Below are positions 8,396 to 16,708 of a stretch of DNA of 64,000 nucleotides, piece after piece. The position numbers and the translations under genes were made by a program. The stretch comes from Maribacter antarcticus DSM 21422. GTDB taxonomy: Bacteria; Bacteroidota; Bacteroidia; Flavobacteriales; Flavobacteriaceae. Numbering within the stretch: the first letter of the stretch is position 1; every line of letters begins with the position of its first letter. The stretch lies in NCBI RefSeq assembly GCF_000621125.1, contig NZ_JHZC01000004.1:496001-560000 (forward strand). Reading direction: 5' to 3'. The notes below the pieces were generated by a model. That model saw only the letters and a program-made list of their open reading frames with translations, was not told the DNA's origin and did no database searches.

Positions 8396-9121
8396 ATGAA
8401 CTTGAGTATGGACATAGATATAAATTGTGACATGGGAGAAGGAATTGGAAATGAAGCCGAACTACTTCCTCATGTCTCCTCTTGTAATATAGCCTGCGGA
8501 GGACACGCAGGTGATAAGGCTACTATGAAGCATGTGGTTCTACTAGCTAAAAAGTATCAAGTAAAAATAGGGGCGCATCCTTCCTATCCTGATGTTGCTA
8601 ATTTTGGAAGGGTTTCTATGGACTTAAGTCCAAAAGAATTAATTGAAACTATTCGCTTGCAAGTAGCAAAATTGGTTTTGATTTGTAATCAAGAGAATAT
8701 CAAACTACATCATATCAAAGCCCATGGAGCATTATATAATGATATTGCAAAAGGAGGTGCTCTTACAAAAGCATTTCTAGAAGCCTTAGAGCCTTATAAA
8801 TCAAAAGTGTTTCTTTATGTTCCTGCGGCATCCGTTTTTACACAAATTGCCATCAATAAAGGTTTTAAGATTAAGAGAGAGGCATTTGGCGATAGAAACT
8901 ACAATAAGGACCTAAGCCTTGTTTCAAGAAAAAAGTCGAATGCAATGATTGTAGAACCCCAACGTGTCTTGGAGCATTTACTCCGTATGGTTACTGATTA
9001 TAAGGTTTTTACTGTTTCTGAAACCTTGGAAGAGATGCAGGCAGATACTTATTGTATTCATGGAGACACCCCTAATGCTTTGCAAATATTAACGTATCTT
9101 TCAGCACAATTACCAAAGTAA
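8396..9121 (+). CDS. pxpA: 5-oxoprolinase subunit PxpA (LamB/YcsF family)
   Basis: A 241-residue LamB/YcsF family protein with the typical N-terminal DINCDMGEG, the CGGHAGD loop and the HIKAHGALYND motif. With PxpB and PxpC it forms the prokaryotic ATP-dependent 5-oxoprolinase, which opens pyroglutamate to glutamate in the cytoplasm. An alternative start at the fifth codon (8408) would give an N-terminus MDIDINCDMGEG closer to the family. The next gene starts 17 bases after its stop and the third overlaps the second, so pxpA-pxpB-pxpC is one operon. The transporter gene lies 234 bases upstream and may be co-transcribed or have its own promoter. Confidence 0.93.
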   Translation: MNLSMDIDINCDMGEGIGNEAELLPHVSSCNIACGGHAGDKATMKHVVLLAKKYQVKIGAHPSYPDVANFGRVSMDLSPKELIETIRLQVAKLVLICNQENIKLHHIKAHGALYNDIAKGGALTKAFLEALEPYKSKVFLYVPAASVFTQIAINKGFKIKREAFGDRNYNKDLSLVSRKKSNAMIVEPQRVLEHLLRMVTDYKVFTVSETLEEMQADTYCIHGDTPNALQILTYLSAQLPK

Positions 9122-9138
9122 AACAACACGCTATACTA

Positions 9139-9876
9139 TTGGAAATCCCTCAAATTCGTACAAAACCTTTTGGAGTTCACGCAGTTTTGGTTGAATGGCC
9201 AGTGGAGGTTAGCGAACTAATCTTAAACAAAATTTTACAGTTTGAGAGTTTTTTGAAAATTCAATGTTTAGAAGGTGCTAATTGGGAATACGTTTCTGCA
9301 TATAACTCTCTTTTAGTGGTCAATACAAAAATGACTATTGATTATGTTTCGTTTAGTAAAGAGTTGCAACATTGGTATGCAAGCATGGGAGAAGCAAAAC
9401 CCTATAAACGCTATTTATGGCGCCTTCCTGTATCCTACGACCCGGGATTTGGAATAGATTTAGATGATATATCGGTTCAATTGAAAATAGAAATATCGGA
9501 GCTTATAAGATTGCATACCAGTCATGTATATACTATTTATGGGATAGGTTTTTTGCCAGGATTTATGTATTTAGGAGGATTGCCAGAGGTTTTGGAAATA
9601 TCTCGTAAGGCTACTCCACGTTTAAAGGTTGAAAAGGGAGCTGTAGGAATCGCCGGTAAACAGACCGGTGTGTATCCACAGGAGTCCCCAGGCGGATGGA
9701 ACATTGTAGGAAATTGTCCTGTACCTATCTTTGATGCTACTAAGAAAGAACCTTGCTTTGTTTCGGTAGGCGACCAAATTCAGTTTTATAAGGTGTCGCG
9801 AGCAAAATATGATTTGCATAAAATAGAGGTTGAGGTAGGGATTTACCAACCTGAAAAAATACAAATCGATGCTTAA
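9139..9876 (+). CDS. pxpB: 5-oxoprolinase subunit PxpB (KipI-like)
   Basis: A 245-residue KipI/PxpB family protein. The family signature is clear: HTSHVYTIYGIGFLPGFMYLGGLP at about residues 130-155, then a conserved ATPRLKVEKGAVGIAGKQTGVY region and a PGGWNIVGNCPVPIF loop. It forms the PxpBC complex that phosphorylates 5-oxoproline for ring opening with PxpA. In Bacillus the homologue KipI is also known as a kinase A inhibitor. No ATG fits the N-terminus; the frame is best started at TTG 9139, directly before EIPQIRTKPFG, where the family domain begins. The last 8 bases overlap pxpC, indicating translational coupling. Confidence 0.92.
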   Translation: MEIPQIRTKPFGVHAVLVEWPVEVSELILNKILQFESFLKIQCLEGANWEYVSAYNSLLVVNTKMTIDYVSFSKELQHWYASMGEAKPYKRYLWRLPVSYDPGFGIDLDDISVQLKIEISELIRLHTSHVYTIYGIGFLPGFMYLGGLPEVLEISRKATPRLKVEKGAVGIAGKQTGVYPQESPGGWNIVGNCPVPIFDATKKEPCFVSVGDQIQFYKVSRAKYDLHKIEVEVGIYQPEKIQIDA

Positions 9877-10708
9877 AATACTAAAGTCAGGGTTTTATAC
9901 CTCTGTTCAGGATTTGGGGAGGTTTCATTACCGTAACAAGGGAGTACCTGTCTCTGGTGTAATGGATGAATTATCGGTTTTTAAGGCCAATGCGTTATTA
10001 GAAAATGAAATTACCGATGCTGTATTGGAAATTACGATGACAGGACCAACCTTATTTTTTCAGGAGGAAACCCATATTGTATTGTCAGGTGCGGAAATGT
10101 CGGCTACACTTAACAACCTGCCCATTGTAAATTATAAAGTATATCAAATAGATATTGGTGATATACTGTCCTATGGTAAGTTAGAAGCTGGTTTTAGAGG
10201 TTATTTAGCTATTAAAAGTGGTTTTAGACCAAAGGTAATGTATGGTAGTTCTTCGTTCTTTAAGCCAATAACCTATGGCAACAGATTGATGGATGGTGAT
10301 ATGGTCCCTTTTAAATATAAGGAAATATTCAAACCAAAAATTTCAGAAATAAAAGTAGATTCCTTTTTGGGCGAAACTATTTTGAAGGTCCACAAAGCAC
10401 CAGAATTTGATATGCTCACCGAAATTCAGCTACAAGTACTGTTTTCTAAGGATTTTACAGTGGCCAAGGAAAATAATAGGATGGCGTATCAGCTAAATGA
10501 AATGCTAGAAGGCCATAGCCATAGTATGCTCACTTCTGCAACTTTACCTGGAACCGTACAATTTACTCCCGCTGGAAAACTCATTATTTTGATGAAAGAC
10601 GGACAAACCACAGGAGGGTACCCAAGGATTTTACAATTAACAGATAAGGCAATAGCCATTTTAGCCCAGAAAAGGCAAGGCGCTACCATCTGTTTTAAAT
10701 TGGTTTAA
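9869..10708 (+). CDS. pxpC: 5-oxoprolinase subunit PxpC (KipA-like)
   Basis: A 279-residue biotin-dependent-carboxylase-like/KipA family protein. It starts with the signature SGFYTSVQDLGR at residues 6-17, followed by GVPVSGVMDELS. Near its end it has the conserved DGQTTGGYPRI and ILAQKRQGATICF segments. It is the second subunit of the PxpBC part of 5-oxoprolinase. Its ATG lies 8 bases inside pxpB. The stop overlaps by 4 bases the stop of the convergent nitroreductase gene, so there is no room for a separate terminator between the two transcripts. Confidence 0.92.
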   Translation: MLKILKSGFYTSVQDLGRFHYRNKGVPVSGVMDELSVFKANALLENEITDAVLEITMTGPTLFFQEETHIVLSGAEMSATLNNLPIVNYKVYQIDIGDILSYGKLEAGFRGYLAIKSGFRPKVMYGSSSFFKPITYGNRLMDGDMVPFKYKEIFKPKISEIKVDSFLGETILKVHKAPEFDMLTEIQLQVLFSKDFTVAKENNRMAYQLNEMLEGHSHSMLTSATLPGTVQFTPAGKLIILMKDGQTTGGYPRILQLTDKAIAILAQKRQGATICFKLV

Positions 10709-11460
10709 TCCAATTTTTGATACACTTCCTCAAATGGCACTCTAAATCGTGGCCCGTAGATTCCTGTTTCTTCTCTTATGCCACAGGCAACTACCATATT
10801 TATTTCTGCGCCTGTTGGTAGCTTTAAAATCGACTTTACCATTTTTGTATCGCTACCTTCCATCGGGCAGGTATCATAGCCAATTGCAGCCATACTAGTC
10901 ATAAAGTTTTGAGCTGCTAGGCCGGCACTTTTGTGTGCTACAATCCGCATATCTGAGTTACGAACTTGTCTGTATATAGGTTTAAAAAATCCGATACATT
11001 GGAACACAACATACTTCAACGCACCAAGAATACCTAGAAAATCGATATAGATTGACGGTATTAGTTTTTGATAATAGTTCAGGGCAAAAGTTTCTCTTTT
11101 GGTATATTCGGCCTTTTCTTTAGTTCCATATTGCAATTTCAGGAAAGCAACGTTAGCTTTCGCCCGCTTACGCCATAAATCTTTTCTAGCCACGATTACA
11201 ACCAATTGTTGTGCGGTTTTGGCCGCATTCTGACCTAAACAGGCGGTGGTCATTTTCTTTAAAAGTGTTGGATTGGTAATTTGATAGAATTCCCACAGTT
11301 GTAGGTTACTGCTCGTAGGTGCTAATACCGCATTGGCAATACATTGTTTTACTTTTTCATCGTCTAGTGCAAGGTCAGATTTGAATATGCGTACAGATCT
11401 TCTAAATTGTATGGCTTCGGTTACCTTTTTTTCCATGATTATTGAGATGGGACTATTCAT
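10705..11460 (-). CDS. Nitroreductase family FMN oxidoreductase
   Basis: A 251-residue protein of the nitroreductase family, FMN-dependent NAD(P)H oxidoreductases that reduce nitro groups, quinones or flavin-linked substrates. The N-terminal FRRSVRIFK matches the family's RRSxR phosphate contact, followed by ANAVLAPTSSNLQLWEFY. The C-terminal half has QNFMTSMAAIGYDTCPMEG and a VVACGIRE strand. The frame allows ATG at 11460, but the ATG at 11436 (MEKKVTEAIQFRRSVR) gives the usual N-terminus. The substrate is unknown. It converges on pxpC with overlapping stop codons and is divergent from the ilv leader. Confidence 0.85.
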   Translation of the reverse strand: MNSPISIIMEKKVTEAIQFRRSVRIFKSDLALDDEKVKQCIANAVLAPTSSNLQLWEFYQITNPTLLKKMTTACLGQNAAKTAQQLVVIVARKDLWRKRAKANVAFLKLQYGTKEKAEYTKRETFALNYYQKLIPSIYIDFLGILGALKYVVFQCIGFFKPIYRQVRNSDMRIVAHKSAGLAAQNFMTSMAAIGYDTCPMEGSDTKMVKSILKLPTGAEINMVVACGIREETGIYGPRFRVPFEEVYQKLD

Positions 11461-11524
11461 GCGAAAATAACCAATATGTGTTCTTATTCTTTATTCGCTA
11501 GATAATTTTATGTACTATTGTTTT

Positions 11525-11581
11525 ATGAAAGTTTATAAAAATAGAATCAATAGGGTCATTATTATTTCGGATACGGAATGA
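11525..11581 (+). CDS. ilv operon leader peptide
   Basis: An 18-codon frame, MKVYKNRINRVIIISDTE, lies 316 bases upstream of ilvD and 20 bases before a strong terminator. Codons 11-14 (11555-11566) are Val-Ile-Ile-Ile and codon 8 is Ile, so 6 of 18 codons are for the end products of the operon. Stalling at these codons when isoleucine or valine is short would leave TGACA at the stop codon (11579-11583) free to pair with TGTCA in the terminator 5' arm (11612-11616). A ribosome that reaches the stop would cover it and let the terminator form. This is the classic attenuation layout. The role is inferred; the coding and pairing are seen directly. Confidence 0.8.
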   Translation: MKVYKNRINRVIIISDTE

Positions 11582-11601
11582 CATAGCTTTTTAATTGATT
11601 T

Positions 11602-11640
11602 AAAAAACGGGTGTCAGATTTGATTGACACCCGTTTTTTT
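11602..11640 (+). terminator. ilv attenuator terminator
   Basis: Fifteen-base perfect arms: six A (11602-11607) plus CGGGTGTCA (11608-11616) pair with TGACACCCG (11625-11633) plus a T run (11634-11640). The loop is 8 bases. Between the leader peptide and this hairpin, TTTTTAA can also pair with TTAAAAA, and TGACA with TGTCA, giving an alternative antiterminator that uses the terminator's 5' arm. Confidence 0.85.
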
Positions 11641-11795
11641 ATGCTTTAAACATGAAATTTAAAGGATATGATTTTTATTGAATATGATATAAATTGAATT
11701 GTTATATATCTGATTATTAGTAGTTTGAATTGATTTTAATAAAATTGAATTTGAACTAGTGTTTCATGTTTTAATTATAAGGGAATTTAAACTTT

Positions 11796-11803
11796 TATCT
11801 TTG
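11796..11803 (+). promoter_or_regulatory. Possible internal ilvD promoter -7 box
   Basis: TATCTTTG matches the Bacteroidota -7 consensus TAnnTTTG exactly and sits 38 bases before the ilvD ATG. The upstream -33 TTG is not clear. If active it would bypass the attenuator. It also argues against the GTG start at 11811. Confidence 0.35.
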
Positions 11804-11840
11804 ATAAAGAGTGAGAAACGAAGCAGACAAGAATAGAAAT

Positions 11841-13517
11841 ATGGAATTGAACAAACACAGTAAAAACGTAACACAAGACCCAACGCAGCCAGCAGCACAA
11901 GCAATGCTTTATGCTATCGGTTTAACGGAGGAGGACCTGAAGAAACCATTGATAGGAATAGGTAGTACAGGATATGAAGGAAACCCTTGCAATATGCACC
12001 TTAATGATTTGGCGCAAGAGGTAAAAACCGGTATAAATGATGGTGGGTTGATAGGGCTTGTTTTTAATACTATTGGAGTAAGTGACGGTATTTCAATGGG
12101 TACTTACGGTATGCGTTATTCATTACCATCAAGAGATATTATTGCAGATTCTATGGAAACGGTGGTGCAGGCTATGAATTATGATGGCTTGGTAACTGTT
12201 GTTGGCTGTGATAAAAATATGCCAGGAGCCCTTATGGCTATGATTCGTTTAGATAGGCCATCAATTATGGTATATGGGGGAACAATTGCTTCTGGTTGCT
12301 TCAAGGACAAAAAGTTAGATGTAGTATCTGCTTTTGAGGCTTGGGGAGAGAAAGTAGCAGGTACAATGAGTGAAGAAGATTATAAGGGAGTGATACAAAA
12401 CGCCTGCCCAGGTGCAGGTGCTTGTGGTGGTATGTATACAGCAAATACAATGGCTTCTGCAATTGAAGCGTTAGGTATGTCAATGCCCTATAATTCATCT
12501 AATCCTGCAATAGGTAAAGAAAAACAGTTTGATGCCATTAATTCTGGAAAAGCGATTCGAAACCTTTTAGAAAATGATATTAAACCAAGTGATATTATTA
12601 CCCGTAAATCAATGGAAAATGCGGTTCGCCTGTTGACTTTATTAGGAGGTTCTACGAATGCGGTACTTCACTTTTTAGCAATAGCAAAAGCTGCTGATGT
12701 TGACTTTAAATTGGATGATTTTCAAAAAATAAGTGATACAACTCCATTTTTAGCAGATTTAAAACCAAGTGGTAAATTCTTAATGGAAGACTTACACCGC
12801 GTTGGAGGAACTCCCGCAGTAATGAAGTTTATGCTTGAGAATGGTATGTTGCATAGTGATTGTTTAACCATAACAGGTAAAACCATTGCAGAGAATTTGG
12901 CAGAAGTACCAGGTCTAGTTGAACATCAACAGGTTATCAAGCCATTGAGTGATCCAATTAAGGCTACTGGACATCTGAGAATTTTGTACGGTAATCTTGC
13001 TACAGAAGGAGCTGTAGCTAAAATTACAGGAAAAGAAGGCACATATTTTTCAGGGCCAGCGAAAGTTTATGAAGGTGAATTTTTAGCCAATGACGGTATA
13101 GCAAGAGGTGAGGTTAAAAAAGGAAACGTAGTTGTTATACGTTACGAAGGGCCCAAAGGAGGTCCGGGAATGCCCGAAATGCTTAAACCAACCGCAGCGA
13201 TTATGGGTGCAGGACTAGGAAAGGAAGTTGCCTTGATCACAGATGGTCGTTTCTCTGGCGGAACCCATGGTTTTGTGGTGGGTCATGTATGTCCTGAGGC
13301 TCAAGAAGGTGGCTTAATAGGTCTTGTAGAAGACGGCGATATCATAACAATAGATGCTGATAAAAATCAAATTTCAGTAAATTTAACGGATGCCGAAATA
13401 GCATCTAGAAGAAAAAACTGGAAGCAACCAGACTTGAAAGTAACACGGGGAAGTTTATATAAATTCGCAAGAACTGTCTCGTCTGCTTCAACAGGGTGTG
13501 TAACAGATGAATTCTAA
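11841..13517 (+). CDS. ilvD: Dihydroxy-acid dehydratase
   Basis: A 558-residue IlvD/Edd family dehydratase, the usual family length. It converts 2,3-dihydroxy-isovalerate and -3-methylvalerate to the 2-oxo acids in valine and isoleucine synthesis, in the cytoplasm. Iron-sulfur ligands C50 (GNPCNMH), C123 (VGCDKNMPG) and C195 ([10 protein letters not shown]) are all present, as is the late [19 protein letters not shown] motif. A GTG at 11811 would add ten residues. The ATG at 11841 ([19 protein letters not shown]) is preferred, as it gives the normal IlvD N-terminus and leaves room for the upstream -7 box. It is the first structural gene of the operon, behind the attenuator. Confidence 0.96.
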   Translation: MELNKHSKNVTQDPTQPAAQAMLYAIGLTEEDLKKPLIGIGSTGYEGNPCNMHLNDLAQEVKTGINDGGLIGLVFNTIGVSDGISMGTYGMRYSLPSRDIIADSMETVVQAMNYDGLVTVVGCDKNMPGALMAMIRLDRPSIMVYGGTIASGCFKDKKLDVVSAFEAWGEKVAGTMSEEDYKGVIQNACPGAGACGGMYTANTMASAIEALGMSMPYNSSNPAIGKEKQFDAINSGKAIRNLLENDIKPSDIITRKSMENAVRLLTLLGGSTNAVLHFLAIAKAADVDFKLDDFQKISDTTPFLADLKPSGKFLMEDLHRVGGTPAVMKFMLENGMLHSDCLTITGKTIAENLAEVPGLVEHQQVIKPLSDPIKATGHLRILYGNLATEGAVAKITGKEGTYFSGPAKVYEGEFLANDGIARGEVKKGNVVVIRYEGPKGGPGMPEMLKPTAAIMGAGLGKEVALITDGRFSGGTHGFVVGHVCPEAQEGGLIGLVEDGDIITIDADKNQISVNLTDAEIASRRKNWKQPDLKVTRGSLYKFARTVSSASTGCVTDEF

Positions 13518-13610
13518 TCATTAGTCATTACCGAGTGGGGCTGCGGTATTTTATGTCAATAAGTTATTAGGGACTTTAGACCCATTCAATACTTTAATCG
13601 AAGTTGAATT

Positions 13611-15344
13611 ATGCAAATAGTAAAAGAAAAAAAAACGGCAACGAAGACTAAAAAGACGATAACAATATCTGGTGCGGAAGCCATTATCCATTGTTTATTG
13701 GCAGAGGGTGTGGATTTATTATATGGCTACCCAGGTGGTGCCATTATGCCCGTTTATGATGAGTTGTACAAGTTTCAAGACAAATTAACCCATATATTGG
13801 TGCGTCACGAGCAAGGAGCTACGCATGCTGCTCAAGGGTATGCTCGAGTATCCGGTAGGGTAGGTGTAGCCATGGCCACTTCTGGGCCAGGAGCTACAAA
13901 CTTGGTAACCGGTTTAGCTGATGCACAAATAGATTCTACGCCATTGGTCTGTATTACAGGGCAAGTGCCAAGGCATTTATTAGGATCTGATGCCTTTCAG
14001 GAAACCGATATTATCGGAATATCTACACCTGTTACCAAATGGAACTATCAGATTACTACAGCCGCTGAGATTCCAGAAATTATGGCGAAAGCCTTCTATA
14101 TTGCCAAATCGGGTCGTCCAGGCCCTGTGTTGGTAGATATCACAAAAAACGCTCAGTTCGAGGAATTTGAATTTTCTTATGAAAAATGTACCGGTGTACG
14201 GAGTTATAATCCCACACCTAAGCCTAGTGAGGAAGCCATTGCTGCTGCTGCCAAACTTATTAATTCGGCCAAAAAACCATTTATCGTTTGGGGGCAAGGG
14301 GTTATTCTAGGGAAAGCGGAAGAACAACTGAAGGCCTTAGTCGAAAAAGCAGGGGTTCCTGCAGCATGGACTATAATGGGCGCTTCAGCATTGGATACCG
14401 CACATCCACTCAATGTTGGTATGGTGGGCATGCACGGGAACTATGGTCCAAACTTGTTGACAAACGAGTGCGATCTACTCATTGCCATTGGTATGCGATT
14501 TGATGATAGAGTTACTGGCAGGTTAGAGGATTATGCCACTCAAGCCAAAGTGATTCACTTTGAAATTGATCCAGCAGAAATTCATAAGAATGTACATGCA
14601 GATGTTGCCGTTTTAGGAGATGCAAAAGAGTCTTTAGAACTTATACTTCCTCTTGTTCACGCAAATTCCCATGAGGCGTGGCACAATGTATTCAAGGAAA
14701 AATATCAAATCGAATTCGATACGGTCATTAAAAACGATATTCACCCTACTAAAGAGGGTTTGACCATGGGTGAGGTGATTGAAGAAATCAATATCGCATC
14801 AGGTCATAATGCGGTCATCGTTACCGATGTGGGACAACATCAGATGATAGGTTGCAGGTATGCTAAGTTTAATCAGTCTAAAAGTAATATCACTTCTGGC
14901 GGATTAGGAACGATGGGCTTTGCCCTTCCGGCCGCCATAGGTGCTAAAATGGGTGCCATGGACCGTGAAGTTGTGGCGGTTATAGGCGATGGTGGTTATC
15001 AAATGACGATACAGGAATTAGGTGTTATTTTTCAACACAAGGTTCCCGTGAAAATTGTAGTCTTGAATAATGACCACTTGGGCATGGTGCGGCAATGGCA
15101 AGAGCTTTTCTTTGAGAAGCGCTATGCATCAACAGTGATGGTGAATCCTGATTTTGTAAAAATAGCGGAAGGGTATCACATAGAAGCAAAAAGGGTAAGT
15201 GAACGTAAAGATTTAAAGGAAACGGTACAGAAAATGATGGCTTCAAAAGAACCTTACTTTCTTGAAGTAAAGGTAGAAAAGGAAGCCAATGTCTTTCCTA
15301 TGATTCCTTCAGGTGCTTCGGTTTCTGAAATCAGGTTGCAGTAG
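13611..15344 (+). CDS. ilvB: Acetolactate synthase, large (catalytic) subunit
   Basis: A 577-residue thiamine-diphosphate enzyme that makes acetolactate or acetohydroxybutyrate from pyruvate, the first common step of branched-chain amino acid synthesis. The catalytic glutamate E67 lies in RHEQGATHAAQGYAR, and the ThDP/Mg motif GDGGYQMTIQELG continues to LNNDHLGMVRQWQ. It is 93 bases from ilvD; that spacer has a small hairpin (TACCG 13529-13533 / CGGTA 13544-13548). The regulatory subunit ilvN does not follow directly: a methyltransferase gene lies between. Confidence 0.96.
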   Translation: MQIVKEKKTATKTKKTITISGAEAIIHCLLAEGVDLLYGYPGGAIMPVYDELYKFQDKLTHILVRHEQGATHAAQGYARVSGRVGVAMATSGPGATNLVTGLADAQIDSTPLVCITGQVPRHLLGSDAFQETDIIGISTPVTKWNYQITTAAEIPEIMAKAFYIAKSGRPGPVLVDITKNAQFEEFEFSYEKCTGVRSYNPTPKPSEEAIAAAAKLINSAKKPFIVWGQGVILGKAEEQLKALVEKAGVPAAWTIMGASALDTAHPLNVGMVGMHGNYGPNLLTNECDLLIAIGMRFDDRVTGRLEDYATQAKVIHFEIDPAEIHKNVHADVAVLGDAKESLELILPLVHANSHEAWHNVFKEKYQIEFDTVIKNDIHPTKEGLTMGEVIEEINIASGHNAVIVTDVGQHQMIGCRYAKFNQSKSNITSGGLGTMGFALPAAIGAKMGAMDREVVAVIGDGGYQMTIQELGVIFQHKVPVKIVVLNNDHLGMVRQWQELFFEKRYASTVMVNPDFVKIAEGYHIEAKRVSERKDLKETVQKMMASKEPYFLEVKVEKEANVFPMIPSGASVSEIRLQ

Positions 15345-15371
15345 GTAGGGGTTTATGTTCTCTGATTTGTC

Positions 15372-15393
15372 AGTTCGCGCGGAGTCGCGAATT
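15372..15393. other. GC-rich intercistronic hairpin after ilvB
   Basis: TTCGCG (15374-15379) and CGCGAA (15386-15391), extended by weaker outer pairs, form a compact stem with a 6-base loop. It is notably GC-rich for this genome and marks the junction between ilvB and the inserted methyltransferase gene. There is no T run, so it is more likely an mRNA-processing or stabilising element than a terminator. Confidence 0.45.
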
Positions 15394-15458
15394 GGTATTT
15401 AGGTCACATCATTATTTGGGTGTTTAAACAACTTAAAAGAGATAGAAGAAAAAATTTA

Positions 15459-16040
15459 ATGGAAGACGCTAACATACTAAATATACCTAGTATCCATCCG
15501 GAGATAGAACGTAAATCAAAAGAAATAGGGTTTACAATGCCGTCGGATGTCTATATAGGCACGTTCTTAAAAACCTTGGTTTCTAGTAAGCCAGCGGGAC
15601 GTTTTTTAGAGTTAGGAACGGGTATTGGCCTGTCTCTTTCTTGGATGATAGATGGGATGGATTCAAATTCCACTTTGATTACGGTTGATAATGACCACGA
15701 GCTGATTGATATAGCAAAACAGTATTTTGGAACGGATACAAGAATAGAAATTGTTTGTGAAGACGGAACAAGCTGGATTAAGAACTATGCAGGGAAAATC
15801 TTTGATTTAATTTTTGCAGACGCTTTGCCAGGAAAATATAGTGCAATAGAAGAAGCACTGGATTTGATTAGCGTTGGAGGATTTTATATTATAGATGATA
15901 TGATAGCGCAGCCCAATTGGCCAGAAGGACATGATAAGAGCGTTGATAGATTAGTTTCCTATTTGGAACGTAGAACAGATTTTAATTTGACTAAGATGAA
16001 TTGGTCAACAGGATTGATTGTTGCGGTAAAAATAAAGTAA
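15459..16040 (+). CDS. SAM-dependent O-methyltransferase-like protein inside the ilv operon
   Basis: A class I Rossmann methyltransferase of 193 residues from ATG 15459; GTG 15420 would add 13 residues. Motif I is RFLELGTGIGLSLSWMID, followed by an acidic ribose-binding residue in LITVDNDHEL, then FDLIFADALPGKY and a GGFYIIDDM strand. This is the layout of small O-methyltransferases. It lies between ilvB and ilvN on the same strand, with gaps of 114 and 75 bases and no terminator, so it should be co-transcribed with and attenuated like the ilv genes. The substrate is not evident; no known step of valine or isoleucine synthesis needs a methyl transfer. Confidence 0.8.
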   Translation: MEDANILNIPSIHPEIERKSKEIGFTMPSDVYIGTFLKTLVSSKPAGRFLELGTGIGLSLSWMIDGMDSNSTLITVDNDHELIDIAKQYFGTDTRIEIVCEDGTSWIKNYAGKIFDLIFADALPGKYSAIEEALDLISVGGFYIIDDMIAQPNWPEGHDKSVDRLVSYLERRTDFNLTKMNWSTGLIVAVKIK

Positions 16041-16115
16041 GAATAATGTCATCCTAACTACAGTAAAATAGTTTTATAATCAGGTAGTTAGGGCTGATAC
16101 TAGGAAAATTAGAGA

Positions 16116-16640
16116 ATGGAAAAAAAATGGTTTACCATGTCGGTATATTCAGAAAACAACGTTGGATTATTGAATAGAATATCTGGAATATTCTTAAAGC
16201 GACATATTAATATAGAGAGTTTAAATGTGTCAAAATCAGAGATTGATAATGTTTCGAAATTTACCATAGTAATATACACTACGGATGAATGGGTACAGAA
16301 CATTGTAGGTCAAATAGAAAAGCAGATAGAGGTCATAAAAGCATTCTATCATACGGATGATGAAACTATTTATCAAGAATCTGCTTTGTTTAAAATAGCC
16401 TCAGACCTACTTTTCGATGAACGTCAGATTCAGAATATTATTAAGGATAGTAATTCCCAGATCGTTACGGTGGCTCGTGATTTTTTTGTGCTTGCTAAAA
16501 GCGGTAGAAGAAATGAAATAGATGAGATGTATGAGAAATTCAAGCACTTTGGTATCATGCAGTTCGTACGTTCTGGTCGCATAGCCGTCTCAAAGGAAGA
16601 AATGCAGATATCAGCCTTATTGAAAGAATTTCAACAGTAA
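16116..16640 (+). CDS. ilvN: Acetolactate synthase, small (regulatory) subunit
   Basis: A 174-residue regulatory subunit. The N-terminal ACT domain (about residues 3-75, WFTMSVYSENNVGLLNRISGIF then RHINIESLNVSKS) binds valine for feedback inhibition. The C-terminal domain (about 80-170) contacts IlvB and stimulates catalysis. The length and domain order are those of the IlvH/IlvN type. It follows the inserted methyltransferase gene and is 68 bases ahead of ilvC. Confidence 0.93.
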   Translation: MEKKWFTMSVYSENNVGLLNRISGIFLKRHINIESLNVSKSEIDNVSKFTIVIYTTDEWVQNIVGQIEKQIEVIKAFYHTDDETIYQESALFKIASDLLFDERQIQNIIKDSNSQIVTVARDFFVLAKSGRRNEIDEMYEKFKHFGIMQFVRSGRIAVSKEEMQISALLKEFQQ

Positions 16641-16708
16641 TACATATAAATTAATTAGTAACACTAAAGCTGAATTATTTCGGCATAAAAATTAAAACAG
16701 CATACAAA

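Noticed and set aside
11811-11840. Upstream GTG start for ilvD
   Set aside because: The ten extra residues are unlike the family N-terminus and the codon lies just after a perfect -7 promoter box; the ATG at 11841 fits better.
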